Shown: positions 34,395 through 44,821 of the stretch, piece after piece
Position numbering within the stretch: position 1 is the stretch's first letter
Layout: each line of letters opens with the position of its first letter
Assembly: GCA_902546095.1 (NCBI GenBank)
Contig: CACCIQ010000001.1
Coordinates: 2,501 to 66,500 of the forward strand
From: an uncultured Bacteroidota bacterium
GTDB lineage: Bacteria > Bacteroidota > Bacteroidia > Flavobacteriales > Flavobacteriaceae
Length of the DNA: 64,000 nucleotides
Reading direction: 5' to 3'
The notes under the pieces: model-generated
What the model saw: only the letters and a program-made list of their open reading frames with translations
Told to the model about the DNA's origin: nothing
Databases searched by the model: none
Position numbers and translations under genes: made by a program

Positions 34395-34583
34395 ATGTTT
34401 ACACAAGGACAGCTAATTTTTGCAATTTTTTTTCTGATTGCTTTCACTATTATTATAACAATTAGTTATAAGAAAGATTTAATTTTCTTAAAAAACACTT
34501 ACAAAGGGGTTAAATGGGTTTTAGTTGGATTCATTATATTTTTTTTGATCCTCGTATTATTAAAAAAACTTGTTAATGCTTAA
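34395..34583 (+). CDS. Small membrane protein, 62 aa, unknown function
   Basis: Two predicted TM segments; overlaps crcB start. Confidence 0.65.
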   Translation: MFTQGQLIFAIFFLIAFTIIITISYKKDLIFLKNTYKGVKWVLVGFIIFFLILVLLKKLVNA

Positions 34584-34944
34584 AGAAATTATAGCAGTTT
34601 TTATTGGAGGTGGAATAGGAAGCTCACTGAGATATTTAATTAGTAAATTCAGTTTTACTACTATAACCAGTTTTCCCTACTCAACTTTCATTACAAATAT
34701 TATTGGATGTTTTATTCTTGGTTTGACGCTTGGATATTTTTTGAAAAGTAACAATCAAAATTCTTTAATATTTGTTTTTTTAACAATAGGTGTTTGTGGC
34801 GGTTTTACAACATTCTCAACTTTCTCAAATGAAGGATTAACATTGATTAACAATGGCAATTATTTAACATTTTTAATTTATACTATGATTAGTATTATCC
34901 TCGGATTACTTGCTGTTTATTTTGGTACTATTATATATAAATAG
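34576..34944 (+). CDS. crcB: Fluoride ion transporter CrcB
   Basis: GGGIGSSLRYLIS, STFITNIIGCFILG, GVCGGFTTFSTFSNE motifs. Confidence 0.92.
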   Translation: MLKEIIAVFIGGGIGSSLRYLISKFSFTTITSFPYSTFITNIIGCFILGLTLGYFLKSNNQNSLIFVFLTIGVCGGFTTFSTFSNEGLTLINNGNYLTFLIYTMISIILGLLAVYFGTIIYK

Positions 34945-35147
34945 CTGATTATTAAATATTTATAGTTTCTAAATTTAAGATTTCCGAAAATATGATATTA
35001 TTTATTATCATATTCTAAATTTTATTGGTCTGATATTTTATTATCCTTAAAAATATCATGTTTACATCTTAATTAGTTGATAGCCAGATTAAATATGACA
35101 TACATTTATGTACAACTAATAACTATAAATAACTATAAATTTAAAAC

Positions 35148-35798
35148 ATGAAAAAATTTAAAACATTAATATTATTAATGAGTTCTGCATTTTTCTTTTT
35201 TACAAATCAGAATGTGCAGTCTCAAGATTTTGGTGCTGATGTGGTTAGCTCTTACGTATGGAGAGGTACTCAATTTGGCCAAGGTATGCATATCCAACCA
35301 TGGATGACAGTCGGAAACGGTGGATTCGAAGGTGGTATTTGGGGAAGTTTTCCTACAACTGCTGGAGGTGGTGGTGATGAATTAGACTTGTATGTTGCAT
35401 ATGATTTTGGTCCATTAGCTATTACAATTACAAACTATACATTCCCTGATGGAACAGGAAATTATGGTGATGGTTCAGGTCTATTTGAAGGTGATATGGA
35501 AATATCATTATCAACTGAAGTTGGTGGTGTTTCTCTATTAGGAGGTTACTTCCCTGATTTAGAAGCTCTATACATTGAGGCTGGATTCCCATTAGGACCA
35601 GTTGATTTTGCTATTGGTTATGGAAGTGATGGTAAAGATGCCTTTTATGCTGGTGGTGATAGCGGAATAGTCAACCTATCATTTGGAGGTTCAAAAGACA
35701 TAAAGATTACTGATGATTATTCATTACCTGTTTTTGGATCATTTATATATAACCCTGATGCAGATGCTGCATTTTTGGTTTTTGGAGCTAGTTTTTAA
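35148..35798 (+). CDS. TorF-like outer-membrane beta-barrel protein
   Basis: Signal peptide; ADVVSSYVWRGTQFGQGMHIQPW start, alternating strands, C-terminal Phe. Confidence 0.75.
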   Translation: MKKFKTLILLMSSAFFFFTNQNVQSQDFGADVVSSYVWRGTQFGQGMHIQPWMTVGNGGFEGGIWGSFPTTAGGGGDELDLYVAYDFGPLAITITNYTFPDGTGNYGDGSGLFEGDMEISLSTEVGGVSLLGGYFPDLEALYIEAGFPLGPVDFAIGYGSDGKDAFYAGGDSGIVNLSFGGSKDIKITDDYSLPVFGSFIYNPDADAAFLVFGASF

Positions 35799-35818
35799 CT
35801 TAATTAATATTTAGAATT

Positions 35819-37051
35819 ATGGAATTATTAACAACAAATAATGTATGGATGATGGTCTGTACCTTTTTAGTTTTCTTTATGCACTTAGGCTTTACTTTTC
35901 TAGAGGTTGGTGCAACTAGACAGAAGAATTCAATTAATATTTTATTTAAAAATTTCTTTGTAATCACAGCAGGTCTAGTTATTTACTGTGCTATTGGATT
36001 TAATCTAATGTACCCTAGTGAATGGCTAATCGAAGGTTATTTGGGATCCCCAGTTTTTGGGCTAGATGCTGAAACTGCTGCTGATCTTTCATATAATGAA
36101 GGTTACACTTACTGGACGGATTTTCTATTCCAAGGTATGTTTGCTGCAACTGCTGCAACAATTATTTCTGGTGCAGTTGCTGAAAGAATTAAGATTAGTT
36201 CTTTTATGTTAATAGCAAGTTTATATGTTGCAATCGTTTATCCCATAGTAGGTGCTTGGAAATGGGGTGGTGGCTTCATGGATGCTGCTGGTTTTTATGA
36301 TTTTGCAGGTTCTACTTTAGTGCATGCTGTTGGAGGATGGGGTGCTCTAGTTGTAATTTATTTCCTTGGAGCTAGAAAAGGAAGATTCGGAAAAGATGGA
36401 GCTGTAATTCCAGGATCAAATGTACCATTATCAGCTGCAGGGGTTGTAATACTCTGGTTAGGCTGGTTTGGATTTAATGGTGGCTCTGTTCTTTCAGCAG
36501 ATCCTTCTTTAACTTCGGTCACTTTAGTTAATACTTGTTTAGCAGCTGCTGCAGGTGGATTATCTTGTGCAGGTTTTTATAAATTATTTTATGGAAAGGC
36601 TGATATCATGATGTTTATGAATGGTGTCCTTGGAGGCTTAGTAGGAATTACTGCCGGTGCTGACTTAATGTTACCAGGAAGCTCAATTCTTATTGGAATT
36701 ATCTCAGGTCCTATTGTATTTTTAAGTTCCAGTCTTCTTGAAAATGCAAAACTTGATGACCCAGTAGGAGCAATTCCAGTTCACCTTTTCTGCGGTATTT
36801 GGGGAACATTAGCAGTTGGTATTTTTGGAAGTATGGCTAGTTTTGATCAATTTATGATTCAACTTGCGTGTGTTGGATTAACTGGAATATTCTGCATTGT
36901 TGCAGGAACTATTATTGTGCAACTCGTTAAAGCTGTTAAAGGCTTAAGGGTTACAGAAGAAGCTGAAGAAGTTGGATTAGATATTTCTGAACATGATGGT
37001 AGTTTAGCTTATGCTCAATTCCAAATCACAAGTAAAAAATATCACAAGTAA
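35819..37051 (+). CDS. amt: Ammonium transporter
   Basis: FFMHLGFTFLEVGATRQKNSINILFKN, AGSTLVHAVGGWGALV, WLGWFGFNGGS, VHLFCGIWGTLAVG. Confidence 0.95.
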   Translation: MELLTTNNVWMMVCTFLVFFMHLGFTFLEVGATRQKNSINILFKNFFVITAGLVIYCAIGFNLMYPSEWLIEGYLGSPVFGLDAETAADLSYNEGYTYWTDFLFQGMFAATAATIISGAVAERIKISSFMLIASLYVAIVYPIVGAWKWGGGFMDAAGFYDFAGSTLVHAVGGWGALVVIYFLGARKGRFGKDGAVIPGSNVPLSAAGVVILWLGWFGFNGGSVLSADPSLTSVTLVNTCLAAAAGGLSCAGFYKLFYGKADIMMFMNGVLGGLVGITAGADLMLPGSSILIGIISGPIVFLSSSLLENAKLDDPVGAIPVHLFCGIWGTLAVGIFGSMASFDQFMIQLACVGLTGIFCIVAGTIIVQLVKAVKGLRVTEEAEEVGLDISEHDGSLAYAQFQITSKKYHK

Positions 37052-37127
37052 TATATTTTACAAATTTTATTAGATAATAATATCCATAATAGTTTGTTAG
37101 TTGTTTAAAATTATTGTCTAATTCTTT

Positions 37128-37162
37128 GAAAGGTTGTCACATGGGGCAACCTTTCTTTTTTT
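37128..37162 (+). terminator. Rho-independent terminator downstream of amt
   Basis: GAAAGGTTG...CAACCTTTC stem followed by T tract. Confidence 0.85.
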
Positions 37163-37964
37163 AAAAAGATTTTAAATTAAAATCATCAACAACCTTCTCT
37201 GCAGAGTCAAGATAATTGACATCATTGCTAGCATAAATAATGGACCGAGACATATTAATTAATATTCTTTTATTATGCTTAGTTGAGTTTGCAATTGTTT
37301 GTTGAAGATTACCCCCTTGTTTTCCAATACCTGGTATAAGTAAAAAATTATCTTTTGCTATATCCCTAATTTTCTCAAGATAATCAGATTTTGTAGCTCC
37401 AACAACATACATTAATTTTTGAGAATTATTCCATTTATGAGATTTAGATATGACATCTAAATATAAACCATTAGGTAGTTGGAAATCATTTGCCCCATCA
37501 TTGGATGTAAGTGCTAGTAAAATTGCGTATTTATCATCATATTTCAAAAACTCTTTAACTGAATCTTCACCCATGTATGGTGAAAGAGTTATTGAGTCAA
37601 AATTCATTTTTTCAAAAAAAGCTTTTGCATACATTTCAGATGTATTTCCTATATCAGCTCGTTTTGCATCTGCAATTGTAAATAAATCTGGATGATTTGA
37701 TTTAATGTAATCAATAGATTTTTCAAGTGATGACCATCCATCTTTTCCTCTTGACTCATAAAAAGCTGTATTGATTTTTACGGCAACTATTTTTGATGAG
37801 AGTCGATCAACTAATGATTTATTAAAGTCAAAAACAGGATCCTGTGAGTTTAATAAGTGCTTAGGGATTTTATCTATATCAGTATCTAATCCTAAACATA
37901 AAAAAGTTTTTTTTGAAATTATATTTTGCTCTAATTGAATTGAATCCATTTTATATTTCTTCAT
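37161..37964 (-). CDS. pyrF: Orotidine-5'-phosphate decarboxylase
   Basis: [51 protein letters not shown]. Confidence 0.92.
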   Translation of the reverse strand: MKKYKMDSIQLEQNIISKKTFLCLGLDTDIDKIPKHLLNSQDPVFDFNKSLVDRLSSKIVAVKINTAFYESRGKDGWSSLEKSIDYIKSNHPDLFTIADAKRADIGNTSEMYAKAFFEKMNFDSITLSPYMGEDSVKEFLKYDDKYAILLALTSNDGANDFQLPNGLYLDVISKSHKWNNSQKLMYVVGATKSDYLEKIRDIAKDNFLLIPGIGKQGGNLQQTIANSTKHNKRILINMSRSIIYASNDVNYLDSAEKVVDDFNLKSF

Positions 37965-39033
37965 TTTTAATCAACTCTGAATCCTGAACTATTTTAAGCT
38001 CCTCTACTAATTTATCAATGTCACCATTAACAATATTTTGTAAATCGTATAAAGTTAAATTAATTCTATGATCGGTGACACGTCCCTGTGGATAGTTGTA
38101 TGTCCTAATTTTTGCTGATCGATCTCCAGATGAAACCATAGAATTTCTTTTCGCCGAATCTGCTTCTTCTCTTTTTTTCATTTCAAGCTCATAAAGTCTT
38201 GATCTAAGAACCTTCAAAGCTTTATCTAAATTCTTGTGCTGTGATTTTTGGTCTTGACAGCTAACGATAATACCTGTTGGTTCGTGGTGAAGTTTAATAG
38301 CCGAATAGGTAGTATTAACAGATTGACCGCCAGGTCCAGTAGAGGTTGTTCTTTCAATTCTAACATCCTGCATATTTAAGTCAACATCAAATTCTTCTGC
38401 TTCAGGTAAAACGATTACTGTAGCTGCAGAAGTATGTACCCTTCCTTGAGTTTCAGTTTGAGGAACACGTTGAACTCTATGAACTCCTGATTCAAACTTC
38501 ATGGTGCCATAAACGTCCTCCCCGTTAACTTCAAAAATAATTTCTTTATAACCTCCTGCTGTACCTTCATTAAAATCAACAAGGTTAACATTCCATCCCT
38601 TTTTTTCAGCATACTTAGTATACATTCTAAACAAATCACCAGCAAATATACTAGCCTCATCTCCTCCAGTTCCTGCTCTTAATTCCATTACTATGTTCTT
38701 TGGGTCATCAGGATCTTTTGGAATTAACATCTTCCTTAAATCATCCTCAATTGTTGAAACTTTAATTTTTGCATCATTAAGTTCTTGATTAGCTAAATCA
38801 ATCATTTCTTTATCACTCTCATTTTTGATAATTTCTTTTGCCTCCTCAATATTTGCTAATACATTTTCATATTCATTTTTCTTATCAACTACAGTTTTTA
38901 GATCCTTATACTCCTTGGATATTTTAATGTATTTTGATTGGTCTGAAATAATATCAGGTTGAATCAGCATTTTAGATAATTCATTAAATCTTTCCTCTAA
39001 TATTTTTAACTTTTCTAACATTTTAATACTCAA
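37951..39033 (-). CDS. prfA: Peptide chain release factor 1
   Basis: [58 protein letters not shown]. Confidence 0.94.
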   Translation of the reverse strand: MSIKMLEKLKILEERFNELSKMLIQPDIISDQSKYIKISKEYKDLKTVVDKKNEYENVLANIEEAKEIIKNESDKEMIDLANQELNDAKIKVSTIEDDLRKMLIPKDPDDPKNIVMELRAGTGGDEASIFAGDLFRMYTKYAEKKGWNVNLVDFNEGTAGGYKEIIFEVNGEDVYGTMKFESGVHRVQRVPQTETQGRVHTSAATVIVLPEAEEFDVDLNMQDVRIERTTSTGPGGQSVNTTYSAIKLHHEPTGIIVSCQDQKSQHKNLDKALKVLRSRLYELEMKKREEADSAKRNSMVSSGDRSAKIRTYNYPQGRVTDHRINLTLYDLQNIVNGDIDKLVEELKIVQDSELIKNEEI

Positions 39034-40195
39034 AGTTTCCTTTATCTCCAGAAATCGAAAGCTTATTAGATTTAGAATCTTCTACCCTTCCTATTATTTT
39101 AGCTTCTAAATTGAATGAAGCACTTATATCAATTATTTTCTGAGCAGAAAGTTTATCTGTATAAATTTCTAGTCTATGCCCCATGTTAAAAACCTGGTAC
39201 ATTTCTTTCCAGGATGTTTTAGATTCATCTTGGATTAAATCAAAAACAATTGGTGTATTGAATAAGTTATCTTTAATAATGTGTTTATTTTCAACAAAAT
39301 GCAGAACCTTAGTTTGTGCTCCACCACTACAATGAATCATTCCATCAATATTAGATACACCAACTTTAGAAATAATTTCTTTTACTACTGGAGCATAGGT
39401 TCTTGTTGGAGATAAAACTAACTTGCCAACATCATGATTATATCCTTCAATTTTATCAGTAAGCTTTTTTGAACCAGTGTAAACAAGGCTATCATCCAGT
39501 GAATTGTCATAAGTTTCTGGATACTTTTCTTTTAAATACTTTTGAAATACATCATGCCTAGCTGAAGTCAATCCATTACTTCCAATTCCACTATTATATT
39601 CATCTTCATAGTTTGTTTTACCAAATGATGCTAAGCCAACAATTACATTTCCAGATTTAATTTTAGAGTTGTCAATTACATCGCTTTTTTTAAGTCGCGA
39701 TACCACAGTTGAATCAACAATAATTGTTTTTACCAAATCACCAACATCAGCTGTTTCACCACCTGAAGATTTTATATTAATACCAAAGGAATTTAATTTT
39801 GAAATAACTAGTTCATTGCCTTCAATAATTGCTTTTAATACATCGCCAGTTATAAGTTTTTTATTTCTACCAATAGTTGAGGAAACAACTATATTGTCAA
39901 CAGCACCAACGCAGATTAAATCATCAATATTCATAATTAATGAGTCTTGAGCAATACCTTTCCAAACACTAATGTCTCCCGTCTCTTTCCAGTAGGCATA
40001 AGCTAAAGATGACTTTGTACCTGCTCCATCAGCGTGCATTACAATACAATAATCATCATTACCAGATATTAAATCAGGAATGATTTTACAGAAAGCTTTT
40101 GGGAAAAGACCTTTATCAACATTTTTGATTGCTTCATGAACCTCTTTCTTATCAAATGAAACTCCTCTGCTGTCATATTTTGATAAATTATCCAA
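39023..40195 (-). CDS. purM: Phosphoribosylformylglycinamidine cyclo-ligase (AIR synthase)
   Basis: [59 protein letters not shown]. Confidence 0.88.
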   Translation of the reverse strand: MDNLSKYDSRGVSFDKKEVHEAIKNVDKGLFPKAFCKIIPDLISGNDDYCIVMHADGAGTKSSLAYAYWKETGDISVWKGIAQDSLIMNIDDLICVGAVDNIVVSSTIGRNKKLITGDVLKAIIEGNELVISKLNSFGINIKSSGGETADVGDLVKTIIVDSTVVSRLKKSDVIDNSKIKSGNVIVGLASFGKTNYEDEYNSGIGSNGLTSARHDVFQKYLKEKYPETYDNSLDDSLVYTGSKKLTDKIEGYNHDVGKLVLSPTRTYAPVVKEIISKVGVSNIDGMIHCSGGAQTKVLHFVENKHIIKDNLFNTPIVFDLIQDESKTSWKEMYQVFNMGHRLEIYTDKLSAQKIIDISASFNLEAKIIGRVEDSKSNKLSISGDKGNFEY

Positions 40196-40439
40196 CTAAT
40201 TTTTAAATATTTATTCAAAGATACGGCTTAAAAAAGATTAGAAAAAAATATAGAATTATAATTAAAATAATTTTTTAAATAATATTGAATTTTAAAGGCT
40301 GATAATTATTAAAAACTAAAAAAAAATAAGTAAAAAATGTGATGTTAATAAAAAGAAATAAAATTGATTTTTCTAGTAATTATATTTCCCAAATTAATTA
40401 TACTTTTAGTTCCCTATAAACACGTAAATGTAAATTGTT

Positions 40440-41447
40440 ATGGGCAAATCAAAACTAGAATATTTATGGTTGGATGGATACAAACCAACCCAGAGCTTAC
40501 GCGGAAAAACAAAAGTTGTATCAGATTTTAGTGGTAAACTTGAAGACTGTCCAATCTGGGCTTTTGATGGAAGTTCTACCCAGCAGGCACCAGGCGGCTC
40601 ATCTGACTGTTTGTTAAAACCTGTTGCTATTTATCCAGATCCAGTCAGAAAGGATGGATGGATTGTTATGAACGAAGTATTAAACTCAGACGGATCTCCT
40701 CACGAATCAAATGGTAGAGCTACTATCGATGATGATGATGATGATTTCTGGTTTGGATTTGAACAAGAGTATTTCTTGTGGGATCCAGAAACAAACCTTC
40801 CATTGGGCTTTCCAAAAGACCAGACACCACAAGGCCAATTTTATTGCTCAGTTGGTGGTAAAAATGCATTTGGAAGAGAAATAATGGATAGACACCTAGA
40901 TATTTGCATTGATGCTGGAATAAATATAGAAGGTACCAATGCTGAGGTTGCTGCAGGTCAATGGGAATTCCAAATTTTTGCTAAAGGCGCTGCTAAAGCT
41001 GGAGACGAAATTTGGGTTGCTAGATATTTTCTAGAAAGATTAGCTGAAGAATATGGTTTAGCTATTGAGTATCATCCAAAACCACTTGGAGCAACAGACT
41101 GGAATGGATCAGGAATGCATGCAAACTTCTCAAATACAACGCTAAGAACATGTGGATCTAAAGAAACATATGAGGCAATTTGTGAAGCTTTCAGACCCGT
41201 TGTAAATGAGCATATTGCTGTCTATGGAGCTTATAATGATCAAAGACTTACTGGTGATCATGAAACGCAATCAATAACAGAGTTTAGTTATGGTGTTTCA
41301 GATAGAGGAGCTTCTATTAGAATTCCAATTATAACAGTTGAAAAAGGTTATAAAGGTTGGCTAGAAGATAGAAGACCAGCATCTAATGGTGATCCATATA
41401 AAATTGCAGCTAGAATTATTAAGACAGTTAAGTCTGCAAAAGTTTAA
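40440..41447 (+). CDS. Glutamine synthetase, eukaryotic-like GSII type
   Basis: LEYLWLDGYKPTQSLRGKTKV, WAFDGSSTQQAPGGSSDCLLKP, EQEYFLWD, DWNGSGMHANFSN, SDRGASIRIP; about 335 aa as for GSII. Confidence 0.92.
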   Translation: MGKSKLEYLWLDGYKPTQSLRGKTKVVSDFSGKLEDCPIWAFDGSSTQQAPGGSSDCLLKPVAIYPDPVRKDGWIVMNEVLNSDGSPHESNGRATIDDDDDDFWFGFEQEYFLWDPETNLPLGFPKDQTPQGQFYCSVGGKNAFGREIMDRHLDICIDAGINIEGTNAEVAAGQWEFQIFAKGAAKAGDEIWVARYFLERLAEEYGLAIEYHPKPLGATDWNGSGMHANFSNTTLRTCGSKETYEAICEAFRPVVNEHIAVYGAYNDQRLTGDHETQSITEFSYGVSDRGASIRIPIITVEKGYKGWLEDRRPASNGDPYKIAARIIKTVKSAKV

Positions 41448-41469
41448 TTATTAAGTTAAATTTTAATTC

Positions 41470-41498
41470 AAAAAACACCTCTTTTAGGGGTGTTTTTT
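41470..41498. terminator. Bidirectional-type terminator between convergent genes
   Basis: AAAAAACACCTC-TTTTA-GGGGTGTTTTTTT; symmetric A/T flanks between convergent GSII and antiporter genes. Confidence 0.8.
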
Positions 41499-42430
41499 TA
41501 TATTATATAAATATAATATGCTATAAAGCATATAAAATAGATTAGACCATGATATGTATTTAGTAATCTCTTTTTTGTTGAAAGGTAAAAGAGTAATAAA
41601 ACGAAACTAAATAGTATCATTACATAGATATCAAACTCCAAAATTCCATCACTTAAAATATTTAAATCAGTTATTATTGAGGTAATACCTATCACTGCAA
41701 GAATATTAAAAATATTAGATCCAATTATGTTACCAATTGAAATGTCTAATTCTGATTTATAAATAGCAACAAGAGTTGTTACAAGCTCTGGCAAGCTAGT
41801 TCCAATTGCAACCAAAGTTAATCCGATGACTCTTTCAGAAACACCAAAATACTTTGCAAAATATATAGAACTATTCACAAAAAGTTCAGAACCAACATAA
41901 AGCACAAAACTCGATATGATAATATAAACTAAAATATTTAGGTTTGACAAGGTAACTTCATCTGAAATATCATCATTACTATCATCTTTTCTAATTTTTA
42001 CTATAAAAAAAAGAAAAAGAATTAATCCTGTAAATAAAATTATTCCCTCCACTCTATTTACAGTATAATCTTTAAGAAAAAAATAAAAAACAAAACTAAT
42101 AATCATCAAGAATGTCCAATCATAGACCATATTAGATTTAGGAATTATAATGCTTGTGAAAAACAAAGCTGAGCCTAGGACCAAACCTATATTTGCAATA
42201 TTTGATCCTATTACATTTGAGATTGCAATATCAGCTGAGCCTTTGAGGGCAGAACTAATACTTATCAATAATTCTGGTGCTGATGTAGCAAAAGAAACAA
42301 CTGTTAAGCCAATAACAACTTTTGATAATTTTAATTTTACTGAAAGTTCAACTGCTGATTTTAAAAGATAATTACTTCCACCAATTAGCAAAATCAATCC
42401 AGAAATTAGTAATAGAATTTGAGTTGTCAT
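41498..42430 (-). CDS. Calcium/sodium antiporter (YrbG-like)
   Basis: Duplicated alpha-repeats: VSFATSAPELLISISSALKGSADIAISNVIGSNIANIGLVLG and VAIGTSLPELVTTLVAIYKSELDISIGNIIGSNIFNILAVIG. Confidence 0.92.
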   Translation of the reverse strand: MTTQILLLISGLILLIGGSNYLLKSAVELSVKLKLSKVVIGLTVVSFATSAPELLISISSALKGSADIAISNVIGSNIANIGLVLGSALFFTSIIIPKSNMVYDWTFLMIISFVFYFFLKDYTVNRVEGIILFTGLILFLFFIVKIRKDDSNDDISDEVTLSNLNILVYIIISSFVLYVGSELFVNSSIYFAKYFGVSERVIGLTLVAIGTSLPELVTTLVAIYKSELDISIGNIIGSNIFNILAVIGITSIITDLNILSDGILEFDIYVMILFSFVLLLFYLSTKKRLLNTYHGLIYFICFIAYYIYII

Positions 42431-42472
42431 TATATTTTGCTAAGATAAGACATGTATTGTATATTGCATTAA

Positions 42473-42625
42473 ATGAAAACTAAAGTTATTTTTCAATTTC
42501 TAGCAAAAATTAACAAGTTGATTTTCCCTAGTTTCGCAAAAAAAGGATTAGATCTTAAAAAAGTTAATAAAATACAAATGCTTATAATAGCATACAGATA
42601 CTACATAACAAAAAATGCACTCTAA
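42473..42625 (+). CDS. Small basic protein, 50 aa (MKTKVIFQFLAKINKLIFPSFAKKGLDLKKVNKIQMLIIAYRYYITKNAL)
   Basis: Complete ORF not in the supplied track; stop overlaps the next start (TAATG); protein-like composition. Confidence 0.7.
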   Translation: MKTKVIFQFLAKINKLIFPSFAKKGLDLKKVNKIQMLIIAYRYYITKNAL

Positions 42626-43593
42626 TGTTTAGACTTACTTTTATAGTTTTTCTTATTTCAATCTTGTTTAGCTGTGAAAATAGTAGAGAAATTGATTTTG
42701 CAATTGTCATTCATGGTGGGGCTGGAACTATTCTAAAAAAGAATATGAGTAAAAAAATGGAATCAGCGTATGATCAAAAAATGAGAGAGGCCTTAAACAT
42801 TGGATACAAAATACTTGAAGATGGAGGCTCAAGTGTTGATGCTGTTGAATCAACAATTAAAGTGCTTGAAAACTCAGAATTATTTAATGCCGGTAAAGGC
42901 TCTGTCTTATCAAATGATGAGATTGTTGAAATGGATGCATCTATAATGTTTGGAGGAAATTTAAATGCAGGTGCAATTGCAGGTGTTAAAACCATAAAAA
43001 ATCCAATATCAGCTGCAAGATCTGTTATGGAAAAATCTGAGCATGTATTTCTTTCTGGAAGTGGAGCAGAATTATTTGCAAAAAGTCAAGGTTTAGAAAT
43101 TACCGATAATGAATATTTTATAACTGAAAGAAGATTGAATTCATTACTAAATGCAAAAAAGAGAGATTCGTTAAAGGAAAATAAATTTGGCACTGTTGGC
43201 TGTGTTGCATTAGACAAACTTGGTAATATAACATCAGGTACATCGACAGGTGGAATGACCAATAAAAAATGGAATAGAATTGGGGATGTTCCAATAATTG
43301 GTGCAGGAACCTACGCTAACAATAACACCTGTGGTATTTCATCCACAGGATGGGGAGAATACTTTATTAGAAATGTAGTTGCTTATGATATATCCTCACA
43401 AATTGAATACAAAAATATTTCTATAAATTCAGCGGCACGAAATACTTTGAAAAAAGTGAAAGATTTAGGTGGCAGTGGTGGTGTAATTGGTATTGATAAG
43501 AATGGAAATATTTTAATGGATTTTAATACTGAGGGGATGTACAGAGGATACAGGAAATCAAACGGCGAATCTGTGATAAAAATCTATAAATAA
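42625..43593 (+). CDS. Isoaspartyl peptidase / L-asparaginase (Ntn hydrolase) lipoprotein
   Basis: IVIHGGAGTI, NAGKGSVLSNDEIVEMDASIM, catalytic KFGTVGCVALDKLGNITSGTSTGGMTNKKWNRIGDVPIIGAGTYA; lipobox LFSCEN. Confidence 0.92.
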   Translation: MFRLTFIVFLISILFSCENSREIDFAIVIHGGAGTILKKNMSKKMESAYDQKMREALNIGYKILEDGGSSVDAVESTIKVLENSELFNAGKGSVLSNDEIVEMDASIMFGGNLNAGAIAGVKTIKNPISAARSVMEKSEHVFLSGSGAELFAKSQGLEITDNEYFITERRLNSLLNAKKRDSLKENKFGTVGCVALDKLGNITSGTSTGGMTNKKWNRIGDVPIIGAGTYANNNTCGISSTGWGEYFIRNVVAYDISSQIEYKNISINSAARNTLKKVKDLGGSGGVIGIDKNGNILMDFNTEGMYRGYRKSNGESVIKIYK

Positions 43594-44744
43594 GTCGATA
43601 TTATCCGGGGGATATTTTTTAGGAATGATTTAATAAACATCAACTTAGGAAAAGAATTAATAATTCTTAAATCGTCCCAGTAACTTCCTTCATTATCAAG
43701 AAAACGGAATATTGAACTAAAGCTATTTTTCTTGAACATTGTTTCAAAAAGTACAGATCCTACTGAATTCTTATTAAACAGCACATCAAGAAAAATCAAG
43801 TCATAAAACCAATATCTATTTCTAAATTTAAAATTTTTGAAACTTCTCCCTGAAATAAGAAATGAAATTAATTTATCAGAAAATTTATCGATAAATCTAA
43901 ATGTGTAACCACTTGATGGTTTAGTCCATCCCCCAGCAGTTCCAATATTAATTAAATTGGATGAATTGTACTTATCATATGGATAACATGTCATTGGAAT
44001 AACACCTTTTTCTTTTGAAATTATCTCATAATCTTTAATGTTCAAGGAGGAGATATATTTTTTGATTTCAGACTCATACTCTTTCTCTTCGATTAAATTT
44101 TTTGTAAATAAAGTAAATTCAATAAGTGCCTCATTATTTTTCTTAGGTAGTAAATAAAAAAAACGAGTCTCATTCTTCTGATCTATTGAAAAATCCATAA
44201 TTGTAGCAATGCTAGGATCAAAACAACTTGTATTTGTTTTAATTGTCCATCCTTTAAAATGCTGCAATAATTTGGGAAATTTTTTGTGATTATCATATGG
44301 TGTAAATTTTGGTATACTATTAAAAACTTTATTAGCAGTGTATTGACCGTTTTTAGACCTTACATTTACCGTTTCATTTTCATCTGATATATTTAAAACA
44401 TCATCATAAACTAAACTAATTTTTAATTTTGATTCTACTATTTTTTTAATTTTCTTAAAAAATTTAGAACTACTAATCATATTATACCTTAGTTGTTTCA
44501 GGTCATAATCAATTTCAGTGTCAATATTTTTGAACCTAATGTCAGACCATTTTTTGTCAATAAAATCACTCCAAATTGAATCTTTATTGTCCCAAAAGCA
44601 CCATGTTTTATTTATCTCAACACTGCTATTTTCAATTACTAGAATTGATTTATTTCTAAAAAAATTATAAGATGACATTTTATAAAGAATGATACATGTT
44701 GAAAGACCATATCCACAGAATATATAATCAAATTTATTTTTCAA
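43584..44744 (-). CDS. crtY: Lycopene beta-cyclase
   Basis: NKTWCFWDN, LLQHFKGWTIKT, IMDFSIDQ, FFYLLPKKNNEALIEFTLF, INIGTAGGWTKPSSGYTF typical of CrtY. Confidence 0.87.
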   Translation of the reverse strand: MKNKFDYIFCGYGLSTCIILYKMSSYNFFRNKSILVIENSSVEINKTWCFWDNKDSIWSDFIDKKWSDIRFKNIDTEIDYDLKQLRYNMISSSKFFKKIKKIVESKLKISLVYDDVLNISDENETVNVRSKNGQYTANKVFNSIPKFTPYDNHKKFPKLLQHFKGWTIKTNTSCFDPSIATIMDFSIDQKNETRFFYLLPKKNNEALIEFTLFTKNLIEEKEYESEIKKYISSLNIKDYEIISKEKGVIPMTCYPYDKYNSSNLINIGTAGGWTKPSSGYTFRFIDKFSDKLISFLISGRSFKNFKFRNRYWFYDLIFLDVLFNKNSVGSVLFETMFKKNSFSSIFRFLDNEGSYWDDLRIINSFPKLMFIKSFLKNIPRIISTYL

Positions 44745-44821
44745 TTTAATTTATTTAAACGAATCTAAATATATCATTAATTATTTTAATTTAATGGAAC
44801 GAATTTTGATAATTAAGATTT

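Noticed and set aside
34584-34944. Fluoride riboswitch for crcB
   Set aside because: crcB starts inside the preceding small ORF with almost no leader, and I saw no fluoride riboswitch-like pseudoknot sequence upstream.
40729-40743. GATGATGATGATGAT microsatellite
   Set aside because: Codes a short Asp run within the glutamine synthetase; not a phase-variation tract as the repeat is short and in-frame.
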